Positions 43,090-50,201 of a DNA stretch of 50,201 nucleotides are shown in pieces. The number at the start of each line of letters is the position of its first letter. The stretch's first letter is position 1. A model generated the notes under the pieces. The model made no database searches, was not told the origin of the DNA, and was given only the letters and a program-made list of their open reading frames with translations. Source of the stretch: an uncultured Eubacteriales bacterium (GTDB taxonomy: Bacteria > Bacillota > Clostridia > Lachnospirales > Lachnospiraceae); the NCBI GenBank assembly GCA_900314845.1, contig OMWV01000050.1:1-50201 (forward strand), in the 5' to 3' direction. The translations under genes were made by a program, and so were the position numbers.

Positions 43090-43869
43090 ATGGACAGTCA
43101 ACTGGAACAGTTTATCAGATATCTTGCAGATGTCCGGCATTCGTCAGTCAGCACGATCGCTTCTTACCGGAGAGATATCTGCCGTTTTCTTGCCTATGCA
43201 CAGGAAAACGGTATGAGAGATCTAGACATGGTCTCATCGGTCGCGATGGAGGCTTATGTCCGGAGCCTTTCCGATAAAGGATTTGCAAGCGCTACTGTCT
43301 CACGGAATATAGCATCACTGAAGAATTATTTTTCTTATCTATTTGATCAGCATTTGATCTCATTCGATCCGGCAGCAGATCTTGCCCCGCCGAAAGTTCA
43401 GCACAGGGCGGTCGCGGTCCTGTCGGTCGATGAGGTCAATCTTCTTCTTGAACAGCCCTGCGGCGGCAGCAGTAAAGCCGTCAGGGACAAAGCCATGCTC
43501 GAACTGCTCTATGCGACCGGCATCAGAGTGAGTGAGCTTCTGGCTCTTACCCTCGATGATGTGAATATGGTTTCCGGATATATCAAGTGTATCCGCCGGG
43601 GAAAGATGCAGATCATCCCCTTCGGGCACTGTGCGCGCAGAGCCATGAATGCTTATCTGGAATCTGCCCGGCCTGCTCTGGTAAAGGAAGAGGACCAGAG
43701 ACTGCTTTTTGTCAATTGCAGCGGCAGGCAGATGTCACGTCAGGGCTTCTGGAAAATTATGAAATGTTATGCGAAGTCTGCCGGTATAAAGGCAGATATT
43801 ACACCGCATACACTCAGGCACTCTTTTGCTGTCCATCTTCAGTCGGGCAGGGAGGGCCTGCATGTATAG
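43090..43869 (+). pseudogene. xerD: XerD-like tyrosine recombinase, C-terminally truncated
   Basis: The 259-residue product aligns with XerD from its start: SAM-like core-binding domain (about 1-90) and most of the catalytic domain. Visible catalytic residues are Arg in ATGIRVSEL, Lys in RRGKMQII, and His and Arg in HTLRHSFAVHL. It then stops after QSGREGLHV. The usual following part, about 35-45 residues with the LGH histidine and the tyrosine nucleophile (QIYTHV-like), is missing; the next gene starts 18 bases later. It should therefore be unable to cut DNA. A rough IEYLG stretch appears in another frame at 43865-43887, compatible with decay. Start could also be 43066. A sequencing or assembly deletion is a possible alternative. 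Confidence 0.75.
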
Positions 43870-43887
43870 AATATTTGGGGTGGTATT

Positions 43888-44802
43888 ATGGGACAGAAGG
43901 TTCTGTTTGTCGTGAATCCTTATTCTGGGCGCCAGAAGATAAGGACCGAGCTGATAAATGTCATAGATGCCCTCACGAAAGCCGGCTGTGAGACGGTGGT
44001 CATGACCACACAGGGAAGAGGGTATACGCAGAAGATGCTGAAGGAAGCGGAGGGCAGATACCAGCTTCTCATCTGCAGCGGCGGGGATGGTACTTTTAAT
44101 GAAGTTCTCTCCGGCGTCATGACATGGGATGATGAGAAGAGACCTCTGCTCGGCTATATCCCGGCAGGTTCTACAAACGATTTTGCGTCAGGTGTGAATC
44201 TTTCCTCGAATATAGGCACTGCCATAGACGATATCATTCACGGCCAGCCTCATACATTTGACGCCGGGATGTTTAACGATACCTATTTCTCTTATGTCGC
44301 GTCTTTTGGAGCATTTACGGAGGCATCCTACTCGACGCCTCAGAATATAAAGAACAGTCTGGGCCATTTTGCCTATATCCTTGAGGGGCTGAGGGAACTT
44401 TCTTCTTTTTCGATAACCGACTATCCCATGCATATAGAGTACGACGGTCAGGTTATAGAGGATTCCTTTGCCTTTGGCGCTGTCAGCAATGCAAAAAGCA
44501 TAGGCGGGGTCTTCAAGATGAGCGATGATTTTGTCGATCTGAATGACGGACTTTTCGAGGTCATGCTGATCAGGCGGCCCAAGACTCCCATCGATATCAG
44601 CCAGATCATCACATCTCTCAATACGATGAATTACGACAACCCCATGTTCCTGACATTTCAGACAAATTCCGTCTCATTTATGTCGGACAGACCCCTGACC
44701 TGGTCTCTTGACGGTGAGAGGATGGACGGGGGCATCAGGACGCAGATCAGCTGCATCAAAGATGCCTATCAGCTTATCGTCAACAGCGGGGACAGAGATT
44801 AA
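43888..44802 (+). CDS. Diacylglycerol kinase-family lipid kinase
   Basis: A 304-residue soluble kinase of the DagK/YegS family. The signature CSGGDGTFNEVLSGV is at about 63-77, preceded by FVVNPYSGRQK at the N terminus and followed by PAGSTNDFA; the C-terminal beta-sandwich has SLDGERMDGG. It phosphorylates diacylglycerol or a related lipid, returning it to phospholipid synthesis. GGGGTGG precedes the ATG. It abuts the truncated xerD and is followed by scpA two bases after its stop, so the three are co-transcribed. Confidence 0.88.
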   Translation: MGQKVLFVVNPYSGRQKIRTELINVIDALTKAGCETVVMTTQGRGYTQKMLKEAEGRYQLLICSGGDGTFNEVLSGVMTWDDEKRPLLGYIPAGSTNDFASGVNLSSNIGTAIDDIIHGQPHTFDAGMFNDTYFSYVASFGAFTEASYSTPQNIKNSLGHFAYILEGLRELSSFSITDYPMHIEYDGQVIEDSFAFGAVSNAKSIGGVFKMSDDFVDLNDGLFEVMLIRRPKTPIDISQIITSLNTMNYDNPMFLTFQTNSVSFMSDRPLTWSLDGERMDGGIRTQISCIKDAYQLIVNSGDRD

Positions 44803-44804
44803 GT

Positions 44805-45557
44805 ATGGAAAAGATCAGCTACAGGCTTCAGAATTTCGAAGGTCCTCTGGATCTGCTGCTTCATCTGATCGAGGTCAACAAGGTTGACATCTACGATATT
44901 CCTATCGCCCAGATCACGGATCAGTATCTGGAATATATCGGCCGGATGGAGATACACGATATGGAAACGGCAAGCGATTTTCTGGTCATGGCCTCAGAAC
45001 TTCTCCGGATAAAGTCAAAGATGCTGCTCCCTGCTCAGAAGAGCGAGGAAGAAGAGGAGAGCGGTGATCCGAGAGAGGAACTGACAAGAAGGCTGATAGA
45101 GTATAAAATGTATAAATATCTGGCCCGGATCCTGAAGGGGCAGGGTCTTGCAGCCGGAAGATGCTGTTATAAGGAGACGACGATGCCTCCCGACATCACA
45201 TACAGCCCCGAGCCTGTAGATCTGGAACAGCTTGTGGGAGGGCTGGACATCAGCCGCCTGCAGGAAATATTCAGCCAGGTCATGCAAAGGTCTGCCGACA
45301 GGATAGATCCGGTGAGAAGCCGCTTTGGAAAGATAGAGGAGGAGCCGGTAGACTTTGCCGAGAGATCGAGGCAGATCCGAAAACTTGTCCGGACAAAAAA
45401 GAAGGATCTGAGTTTCAGAAAACTTCTTGATTCCGGCTCGTCCAAAGAGGAAGTGATCGTAACATTTCTTGTTGTCCTCGAGATGATGAAGGACGGCACG
45501 GTCCACACAAGGCAGGACAGGATATTTGACGATATTCTTATAGAGGTGACAGCATGA
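44805..45557 (+). CDS. scpA: Segregation and condensation protein A
   Basis: A 250-residue kleisin of the SMC-ScpAB condensin. The N-terminal part has the family sequence FEGPLDLLLHLIEVNKVDIYDIPIAQIT (shown here as read from residues 9 on), followed by DFLVMASELLRIKSKMLLP. The C-terminal winged helix binds the SMC head. Length is typical. It starts two bases after the lipid kinase and overlaps scpB by four bases (ATGA), so the stoichiometry is probably set by coupling. Confidence 0.96.
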   Translation: MEKISYRLQNFEGPLDLLLHLIEVNKVDIYDIPIAQITDQYLEYIGRMEIHDMETASDFLVMASELLRIKSKMLLPAQKSEEEEESGDPREELTRRLIEYKMYKYLARILKGQGLAAGRCCYKETTMPPDITYSPEPVDLEQLVGGLDISRLQEIFSQVMQRSADRIDPVRSRFGKIEEEPVDFAERSRQIRKLVRTKKKDLSFRKLLDSGSSKEEVIVTFLVVLEMMKDGTVHTRQDRIFDDILIEVTA

Positions 45558-46207
45558 GAGACGGGATGACCCCAGGAGACGGACAGCCGGAAAAGCTTGA
45601 CCGGGCCCGGGGAGCGGCAGATGGAAATGTGGAAGTACTCAGTGACGAAAAGGCAATGGCAGTGATAGAGTCATTGCTTTTTACTATGGGCAGGGCAGTA
45701 GCCGCGCAAGACCTGGCCAGAGTCCTGCATACAGATCCGGGACGGGCTGCTGATCTTGCCCGCCGGCTGGGAAACCTATGCATAGAAGAGGGCAGGGGCG
45801 TGCGCGTCATAGAACTTGAGGATTCTTTTCAGATGTGTACAGATCCGGAAATGTACGATTATATCAATGCCCTGATCCATCAGCCAAAGAAATACTCTCT
45901 GACAAATGTCATGCTGGAGACGCTGGCGATCATAGCTTATATGCAGCCGGTTACCAGGGCACAGATAGAGAAGATCCGGGGCGTCAGCTGTACGCATCCC
46001 GTGAACAGACTTCTGGACTATGGCCTGATCATGGAAGCCGGCAGGCTGGATGCTCCCGGCAGGCCGATCCTCTTCGCGACGACGGAGGAGTTCTTGAGAG
46101 CCTTTGGAGTAAGCAGGCCGGCAGAGCTGCCGCCTGTGCCGCCTGCTTTGATGGAGGAGTTCAAAGGGGAAGCCGAGAAAGAGGCAGAGGATACCATCGG
46201 GGTATGA
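45554..46207 (+). CDS. scpB: Segregation and condensation protein B
   Basis: A 217-residue ScpB. After about 28 variable residues the tandem winged-helix region begins (AVIESLLFTMGRAVAAQDLA) and continues with LTNVMLETLAIIAYMQPVTRAQIEKIRGV and the typical PGRPILFATTEEFLRAFG. It binds ScpA in the condensin complex. The start overlaps scpA by four bases. The last codons form the left arm of the operon terminator. Confidence 0.95.
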   Translation: MRDGMTPGDGQPEKLDRARGAADGNVEVLSDEKAMAVIESLLFTMGRAVAAQDLARVLHTDPGRAADLARRLGNLCIEEGRGVRVIELEDSFQMCTDPEMYDYINALIHQPKKYSLTNVMLETLAIIAYMQPVTRAQIEKIRGVSCTHPVNRLLDYGLIMEAGRLDAPGRPILFATTEEFLRAFGVSRPAELPPVPPALMEEFKGEAEKEAEDTIGV

Positions 46208-46226
46208 CTCTGCCTCTATTATTTTG
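46180..46226 (+). terminator. Terminator overlapping the end of scpB
   Basis: 10-bp perfect stem AGAGGCAGAG (46180-46189) / CTCTGCCTCT (46208-46217), with TACC/GGTA pairing inside the loop, followed by ATTATTTT. The left arm and loop are scpB codons including the stop. Confidence 0.82.
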
Positions 46227-46690
46227 CATAGGAAATATTGTTAAGAAATACACAAAAAAATTCTTTCTTTCTCAAAAAGCGGCAGAGGATCCTCCATCCA
46301 TACTTTGAAAAATCTGCGTAAACTTTTTTATAAAAATTATTGATATCCAAAGTCTCCTGCTCCTATTTACCTCTGCAAAATACATAAACAATTCTGCCTA
46401 TTTTCTTCACATCATGACCATCATTGACAGACATAAGGGCAGCCCTGCCCGGACCGGCTTGGCCGTAAATGCCTTTTGGCCGGATCACAGGCATTTCAGG
46501 AGCAGGAGAAGGGCAGGCTGTTAAGGCAGCAGGAGGGCAGGGAGATAAGAATTCACCCAAAACATAAAAATACAGTTGATTTGCTGAGGATATGTGGTAA
46601 AATGGCTTTAATTAATGGCTTTTTTCCACATTGTTTGGAAAAATTTACCACTTCCGAAAAATGTTGGCATGTTTTATAAAAAAACATATA
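46227..46690. other. Gene-free AT-rich stretch containing a GC-rich structured segment
   Basis: No convincing gene lies here. A perfect 12-bp inverted repeat, TCTCCTGCTCCT (46353-46364) and AGGAGCAGGAGA (46498-46509), encloses 133 bases with further pairings: GGGCAG/CTGCCC (46437-46450) and AAATGCC/GGCATTT (46467-46473 / 46490-46496). The GC-rich core contrasts with AT-rich flanks. A minus-strand reading frame of 65 codons (46363-46560) crosses it but has no recognisable product. It could encode a structured RNA or be a remnant element. Confidence 0.45.
46576..46603 (+). promoter_or_regulatory. Possible distal promoter of the thiolase gene
   Basis: TTGATT (46576-46581), 16-bp spacer, TAAAAT (46598-46603). 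The -10 overlaps GTGGTAAA (46594-46601), which has a perfect inverted copy TTTACCAC at 46644-46651. AATGGCTTT occurs twice just downstream (46601 and 46614). Confidence 0.4.
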
Positions 46691-46697
46691 AAAGAAC

Positions 46698-46725
46698 TGT
46701 ACAAATAACATTTTTATGTTATAAT
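46698..46725 (+). promoter_or_regulatory. Predicted proximal promoter of the thiolase gene
   Basis: TGTACA (46698-46703), 16-bp spacer, TATAAT (46720-46725). The predicted start is near 46732, directly at the left edge of a Rex-like operator. Confidence 0.6.
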
Positions 46726-46732
46726 ATAGATG

Positions 46733-46750
46733 ATGTTAATTTATTGACAA
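46733..46750 (+). promoter_or_regulatory. Putative Rex operator at the thiolase promoter
   Basis: ATGTTAATTTATTGACAA matches the clostridial form TTGTTAA-N4-TTAACAA at 12 of 14 informative positions. It covers the predicted transcription start, about 100 bases before the start codon. Rex is known to control thlA in solvent-forming clostridia. Confidence 0.65.
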
Positions 46751-46852
46751 AGAAATGACTTCTACACAGAGTTTGCTCAGGTTGATAAGTTGGCGGACAT
46801 TGTTTTTTGCAGTTTCATTTTTTCAAAGTGGTTAATGAAAGGAAGGCAATTC

Positions 46853-48031
46853 ATGAAAGATGTTGTAATCGTAAGCGCATGCAGGACTGCTATCGGCACA
46901 TTCGGCGGTACACTTAAGAACACTCCCGCTGTAGAGCTTGGTGCTACAGTTATCAAGGAAGCTGTCAACAGAGCAGGTATCAAGCCTGAGCAGGTTGACC
47001 AGGTTATCTTCGGCAACGTTCTTACTGCTTCTCTTGGACAGAACCCTGCACGTCAGGCATCAATGAACGCTGGTCTGCCTAAGGAAACTACTGCTATGAC
47101 GATCAATATCGTATGTGGTTCCGGTCTTAAGTCTGTTGCGCTTGCAGCTAACACGATCAAAGCAGGCGAGGCTGATATCATCGTTTGCGGCGGTATGGAG
47201 AACATGAGTATGGCTCCCTACGCAATCCCTTCAGCTCGCTGGGGCGCAAGAATGTTCAACACTAACATGATCGACTGCATGGTTAATGATGGTCTGTGGG
47301 ATGCTTTCAACGGTTATCATATGGGCATCACAGCTGAGAACGTAGCTGAGCAGTGGGGCATCACAAGAGAGATGCAGGATGAGTTCGCAGTTCGTTCCAA
47401 CAACCTTGCTGAGAAGGCAATCGAGTCCGGCAGATTCAAGGATGAGATCGTTCCCGTTGTTGTTAAGAATAAGAAGGGCGACATTGTATTCGATACAGAT
47501 GAGCATGTAAAGTATGGCTCAACAATGGAGAAGGTTTCCAAGCTTAAGCCCGCTTTCAAGAAGCCCGATGGTACTGTTACAGCCGGCAACGCTTCCGGTA
47601 TCAACGACGCGGCAGCAGCTCTCGTAGTTATGAGCGCAGAGAAGGCTGAGGAGCTCGGTCTCAAGCCTATGGCTAAGATCGTTTCCTACGCTACAGCTGG
47701 TGTAGATCCTTCAATCATGGGCACAGGCCCCATCCCTGCTTCCAGGAAAGCTATGGAGAGAGCAGGCGTTACGATCGACGATATCGACCTTGTTGAGGCT
47801 AACGAGGCATTCGCTGCACAGTCACTTGCAGTAGCTCATGACCTCAAGTTTGATATGGATAAGGTTAACGTTAACGGCGGTGCTATCGCATTAGGACATC
47901 CTATCGGTGCATCAGGCGCTCGTATCCTTGTTACACTGCTCTATGAGATGCAGAAGAGAGGCAGCCACAGAGGTCTTGCTACCCTTTGCATCGGCGGTGG
48001 TATGGGCCAGGCTCTTATCGTTGAGATGTAA
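46853..48031 (+). CDS. thlA: Acetyl-CoA C-acetyltransferase (thiolase)
   Basis: Condenses two acetyl-CoA to acetoacetyl-CoA, the first step toward butyryl-CoA. The 392-residue product has the acylated Cys88 in [10 protein letters not shown], His349 in [13 protein letters not shown], and the general-base Cys379 in CIGGGMGQA, with MGTGPIPA and EANEAFAAQ between. Its sequence is rich in codons typical of highly expressed genes here (GCT, AAC, GTT). The ATG at 46853 has AAAGGAAGG upstream; an in-frame ATG at 46790 lacks a ribosome site. It is monocistronic; crt, hbd and bcd are not in the window. A Rex-like site lies at its promoter. Confidence 0.95.
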   Translation: MKDVVIVSACRTAIGTFGGTLKNTPAVELGATVIKEAVNRAGIKPEQVDQVIFGNVLTASLGQNPARQASMNAGLPKETTAMTINIVCGSGLKSVALAANTIKAGEADIIVCGGMENMSMAPYAIPSARWGARMFNTNMIDCMVNDGLWDAFNGYHMGITAENVAEQWGITREMQDEFAVRSNNLAEKAIESGRFKDEIVPVVVKNKKGDIVFDTDEHVKYGSTMEKVSKLKPAFKKPDGTVTAGNASGINDAAAALVVMSAEKAEELGLKPMAKIVSYATAGVDPSIMGTGPIPASRKAMERAGVTIDDIDLVEANEAFAAQSLAVAHDLKFDMDKVNVNGGAIALGHPIGASGARILVTLLYEMQKRGSHRGLATLCIGGGMGQALIVEM

Positions 48032-48052
48032 TCAATATCTTCTGAAACTTCA

Positions 48053-48084
48053 GAGCTGCTGCAGTCATGCAGCAGCTCTTTTGT
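48053..48084 (+). terminator. Intrinsic terminator of the thiolase gene
   Basis: Perfect 11-bp stem GAGCTGCTGCA / TGCAGCAGCTC with loop GTCA, followed by TTTTGTTG. Confidence 0.92.
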
Positions 48085-48113
48085 TGTATAAGAAGAGCTT
48101 TTTATGCTATAAT
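48084..48113 (+). promoter_or_regulatory. Predicted promoter of the flavoprotein-cmk operon
   Basis: TTGTAT (48084-48089), 18-bp spacer, TATAAT (48108-48113), just after the thiolase terminator. Confidence 0.55.
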
Positions 48114-48166
48114 ACCATCTATGCTGTGCGGTCAGTGTTTCAATGGTGGATGGTGAGACTGGTGAG

Positions 48167-49450
48167 ATGAAGAAAAAGATCATAATAATCGGAGGAGGAG
48201 CAGCCGGTATGATGGCTGCCATTTCTGCGTCCGGGAAGAACACAGAGGTCCATATATATGAAAAGAATGAGAAGCTGGGTAAGAAGCTTTATATAACAGG
48301 CAAGGGCAGATGCAATGTGACAAATGCCTGTCAGGATACGCAGACCCTGCTGGACAATGTGAACAGCAACAGAAGATTTCTCTATTCTGCTTTCTATTCT
48401 TTTGGGAATCACGACATGATGAGACTTCTGGAAGAGAACGGGCTGCAGCTGAAGACGGAACGGGGGCAGAGAGTATTTCCCGCATCGGATAAGTCATCGG
48501 ATGTGATAAAGGCGCTGACCGGCATGCTGAGAGCCCGCAATGTTCATGTCCACCTGGACAGTCCGGTATCGAGGATCCTGTCCGACGGGGAAAGGGTCAG
48601 CGCGGTGGAACTGTCTGATAAAGCTCAGGTTCAGGCTGATGCCGTTATCATTGCCTGCGGGGGGATATCCTATCCATCGACAGGATCAACAGGGGATGGA
48701 TACCGGATGGCTCAGGAGACAGGGCACAGCATTGTGCCGACATTTCCCTCTCTTGTACCCCTTGTTATCAGTGAGCCCTGGTGCAGAAGGCTGCAGGGGC
48801 TTTCCCTTAAGAATGTCGGATTTACAATGTCTTCAGGCGGAAAGAAAAGGTTTGAAGACCGGGGAGAGATGATGTTTACCCATTTTGGCATCACAGGCCC
48901 CCTCGTGCTCAGCGCAAGCGCTGTCTATGCCGGCCTTAAGAGCAGGGAGAAGACAGTGATCCACGTAGATCTTAAACCGGCTCTTTCCGAAAAGCAGCTG
49001 GATGAGAGGGTTCTAAGAGATTTTTCTGAAAATCTTAACCGCCAGCTGGTCAATTCTCTGAAAAGGCTGATGCCTTCCAGCATGATCCCGGTCATTATCG
49101 AGCTGGCAGGCCTAAGCGGTCACGAGGTCGTAAGGGATATAAAAAAGGAAGAAAGGCAAAGGCTTGTCCGGACCATGAAAGATCTCGTCTTGCATGTGCA
49201 GGGGACAAGAGGGTATAATGAAGCAGTTGTGACCCGCGGCGGTGTCAATGTGAGACAGGTATTTCCTGAGACCATGGAGTCCAGGAAACTTCCGGGGCTT
49301 TATTTTGCGGGTGAGGTTCTTGATCTTGACGCGATGACCGGAGGGTATAACCTGCAGATCGCCTGGTCCACAGGTCATATGGCGGGAACAGCAGCAAGGG
49401 AGGCCCTGACAGATGAGGAGCCTGAGAGAGAAGGAGAAGAAAGATTATGA
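48167..49450 (+). CDS. HI0933/YhiN-family FAD-dependent oxidoreductase
   Basis: A 427-residue flavoprotein of the BaiN/HI0933 family. The N-terminal dinucleotide fold is IIIIGGGAAGMMAA, followed by GKKLYITGKGRCNVTN, ACGGISYPSTGSTGDGY, and near the C terminus LYFAGEVLDLDAMTGGYNLQIAWSTG split over the usual FAD-contact region. One member is linked to bile-acid reduction, but the general function of the family is not settled. The family start MKKKIIIIGG is at 48167, with GGTGAG upstream; an in-frame ATG at 48143 adds eight residues. It overlaps cmk by four bases. The HI0933-cmk order is common in Lachnospiraceae. Confidence 0.88.
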   Translation: MKKKIIIIGGGAAGMMAAISASGKNTEVHIYEKNEKLGKKLYITGKGRCNVTNACQDTQTLLDNVNSNRRFLYSAFYSFGNHDMMRLLEENGLQLKTERGQRVFPASDKSSDVIKALTGMLRARNVHVHLDSPVSRILSDGERVSAVELSDKAQVQADAVIIACGGISYPSTGSTGDGYRMAQETGHSIVPTFPSLVPLVISEPWCRRLQGLSLKNVGFTMSSGGKKRFEDRGEMMFTHFGITGPLVLSASAVYAGLKSREKTVIHVDLKPALSEKQLDERVLRDFSENLNRQLVNSLKRLMPSSMIPVIIELAGLSGHEVVRDIKKEERQRLVRTMKDLVLHVQGTRGYNEAVVTRGGVNVRQVFPETMESRKLPGLYFAGEVLDLDAMTGGYNLQIAWSTGHMAGTAAREALTDEEPEREGEERL

Positions 49451-50118
49451 GTATCAATGTAGCCATAGACGGGCCGGCAGGAGCGGGCAAGAGTACGATC
49501 GCCAGAAATCTGGCACAGAATCTGGGATATATATATGTAGATACTGGTGCTATGTACAGGGCTATGACCCTGTATATGCTGGAGCATCATATCGATACGG
49601 AGGATGAGAAAGCTGTCGCGGATGCCTGTCCGGATATTGAGATAAAGATCAGCTATGAGAAGGGAGAGCAGTGCGTATATCTGAACGGGGTCAATGTAAA
49701 CGGCAGGATCCGGACGGAAGAGGTCAGCCGGATGACCAGCAGGGTATCAGCGCTGCCCGTTGTGAGAGAAAAACTCCTGGATCTGCAGAGATCCCTGGCT
49801 GCTTCCGAGAACGTGATCATGGACGGCAGGGATATAGGGACAAATGTCCTGCCGGGTGCCGATGTAAAGATCTATCTTACGGCAAGCTCCCTTGTCAGAG
49901 CACAGCGCCGCTATAAGGAGCAGCAGGAAAGAGGCATTGACTGCAGGCTGGATGAGATAGAAAAGGATATCATAGAAAGAGACCAGAGGGATATGAACCG
50001 GGCGGCCGCTCCTCTTCGCAAGGCAGAGGATGCCATCCTGGTAGATACGTCTGATATGAATATAGAGCAGGTAACGATGACTCTTAAGAAGCTGATCCTT
50101 GAAAAGGTCGGGAGATAA
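49447..50118 (+). CDS. cmk: Cytidylate kinase
   Basis: Phosphorylates CMP and dCMP. The 223-residue product has the P-loop IDGPAGAGKST (7-17), VDTGAMYRAMT of the NMP-binding part, and VIMDGRDIGTNVLP in the middle. Length is typical. The start overlaps the flavoprotein stop (ATGA) with AAGGAGAAG upstream, so translation is coupled. In Clostridia the next gene is often ispH; the remaining 83 bases of the window show only a TATAAT-like box and no coding sequence. Confidence 0.96.
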   Translation: MSINVAIDGPAGAGKSTIARNLAQNLGYIYVDTGAMYRAMTLYMLEHHIDTEDEKAVADACPDIEIKISYEKGEQCVYLNGVNVNGRIRTEEVSRMTSRVSALPVVREKLLDLQRSLAASENVIMDGRDIGTNVLPGADVKIYLTASSLVRAQRRYKEQQERGIDCRLDEIEKDIIERDQRDMNRAAAPLRKAEDAILVDTSDMNIEQVTMTLKKLILEKVGR

Positions 50119-50201
50119 TTAGCTTCCTGTATAATTCAAAGTGTAGACGACAGATAAGTCAGACTTAACAAAAAGAGATACCTCAGCTAAACTGTCATTA
50201 C

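Noticed and set aside
43587-43991. Alternative plus-strand frame bridging the xerD end and the lipid kinase start
   Set aside because: It overlaps both genes out of frame, has no ribosome site, and only a short IEYLG stretch resembles a recombinase; treated as possible decay of xerD, not a gene.
46363-46560. Minus-strand 65-codon frame in the gap before the thiolase gene
   Set aside because: No ribosome site, Pro/Ala-rich product without known motif, and it follows the GC-rich structured segment; coding is unlikely.

Overview
The window is chromosomal core sequence from an anaerobic, butyrate-forming Firmicute of the class Clostridia, most likely Lachnospiraceae. This rests on the butyryl-CoA:acetate CoA-transferase type gene, acetyl-CoA acetyltransferase, Rex, a T-box in front of pheST, ATP-type PEP carboxykinase, a second EF-G with a GHGGCGKT P-loop, and strong AGGAGG-type ribosome sites. 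No phage, insertion sequence, CRISPR array, tRNA or rRNA is visible. The species cannot be named from sequence alone.

Layout. 1-1.2 kb: end of rpsB, then tsf. 1.3-2.7 kb (minus): CoA-transferase. 2.9-5.7 kb: an envelope-type operon (metallo-beta-lactamase-fold lipoprotein, PAP2 phosphatase, patatin). 5.8-6.9 kb: zinc-finger-less DnaJ. 6.9-13.5 kb: TetR regulator, MMPL/RND-type transporter and a 1186-residue secreted heptad-repeat protein. 13.7-16.2 kb: pckA and YihY. 16.4-20.3 kb: T-box leader and pheST. 20.4-25.1 kb: queA, SEC-C protein, MntP-like membrane protein, radical SAM enzyme, second TetR regulator. 25.2-31.2 kb: tyrA (minus), EF-G paralogue, leuS. 31.2-36.3 kb: small XRE regulator, nucleotidyltransferase, pyk, ABC-F ATPase (minus). 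36.5-46.2 kb: rex, nnr, alr, CNNM/CorC protein, yebC, proC, truncated xerD, lipid kinase, scpA, scpB. 46.2-46.85 kb: a gene-free stretch with structured sequence. 46.85-50.1 kb: thiolase, HI0933-type flavoprotein, cmk.

Two themes tie genes together. First, good matches to the 18-bp Rex operator lie at the predicted promoters of the CoA-transferase, rex itself and the thiolase, and a weaker one at pckA. The first and last dedicated carbon steps of butyrate formation therefore look wired to the NADH-sensing repressor encoded in the same window. Second, the TetR-MMPL-heptad-repeat cassette has two near-identical TGACC-N3-GGTCA palindromes around the MMPL promoter. It is the best candidate here for an incompletely described system: an RND-family pump paired with a large secreted coiled protein in a Gram-positive.

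Other points of interest are an XerD-like recombinase that has lost its C-terminal catalytic end, an MntP-like protein without the conserved acidic residues, an EF-G paralogue with a changed G4 motif, and stem-loops placed within about 15 bases of several predicted transcription starts. Gene functions come from motif recognition by eye; promoter, operator and hairpin calls come from reading the bases and were not scored computationally.
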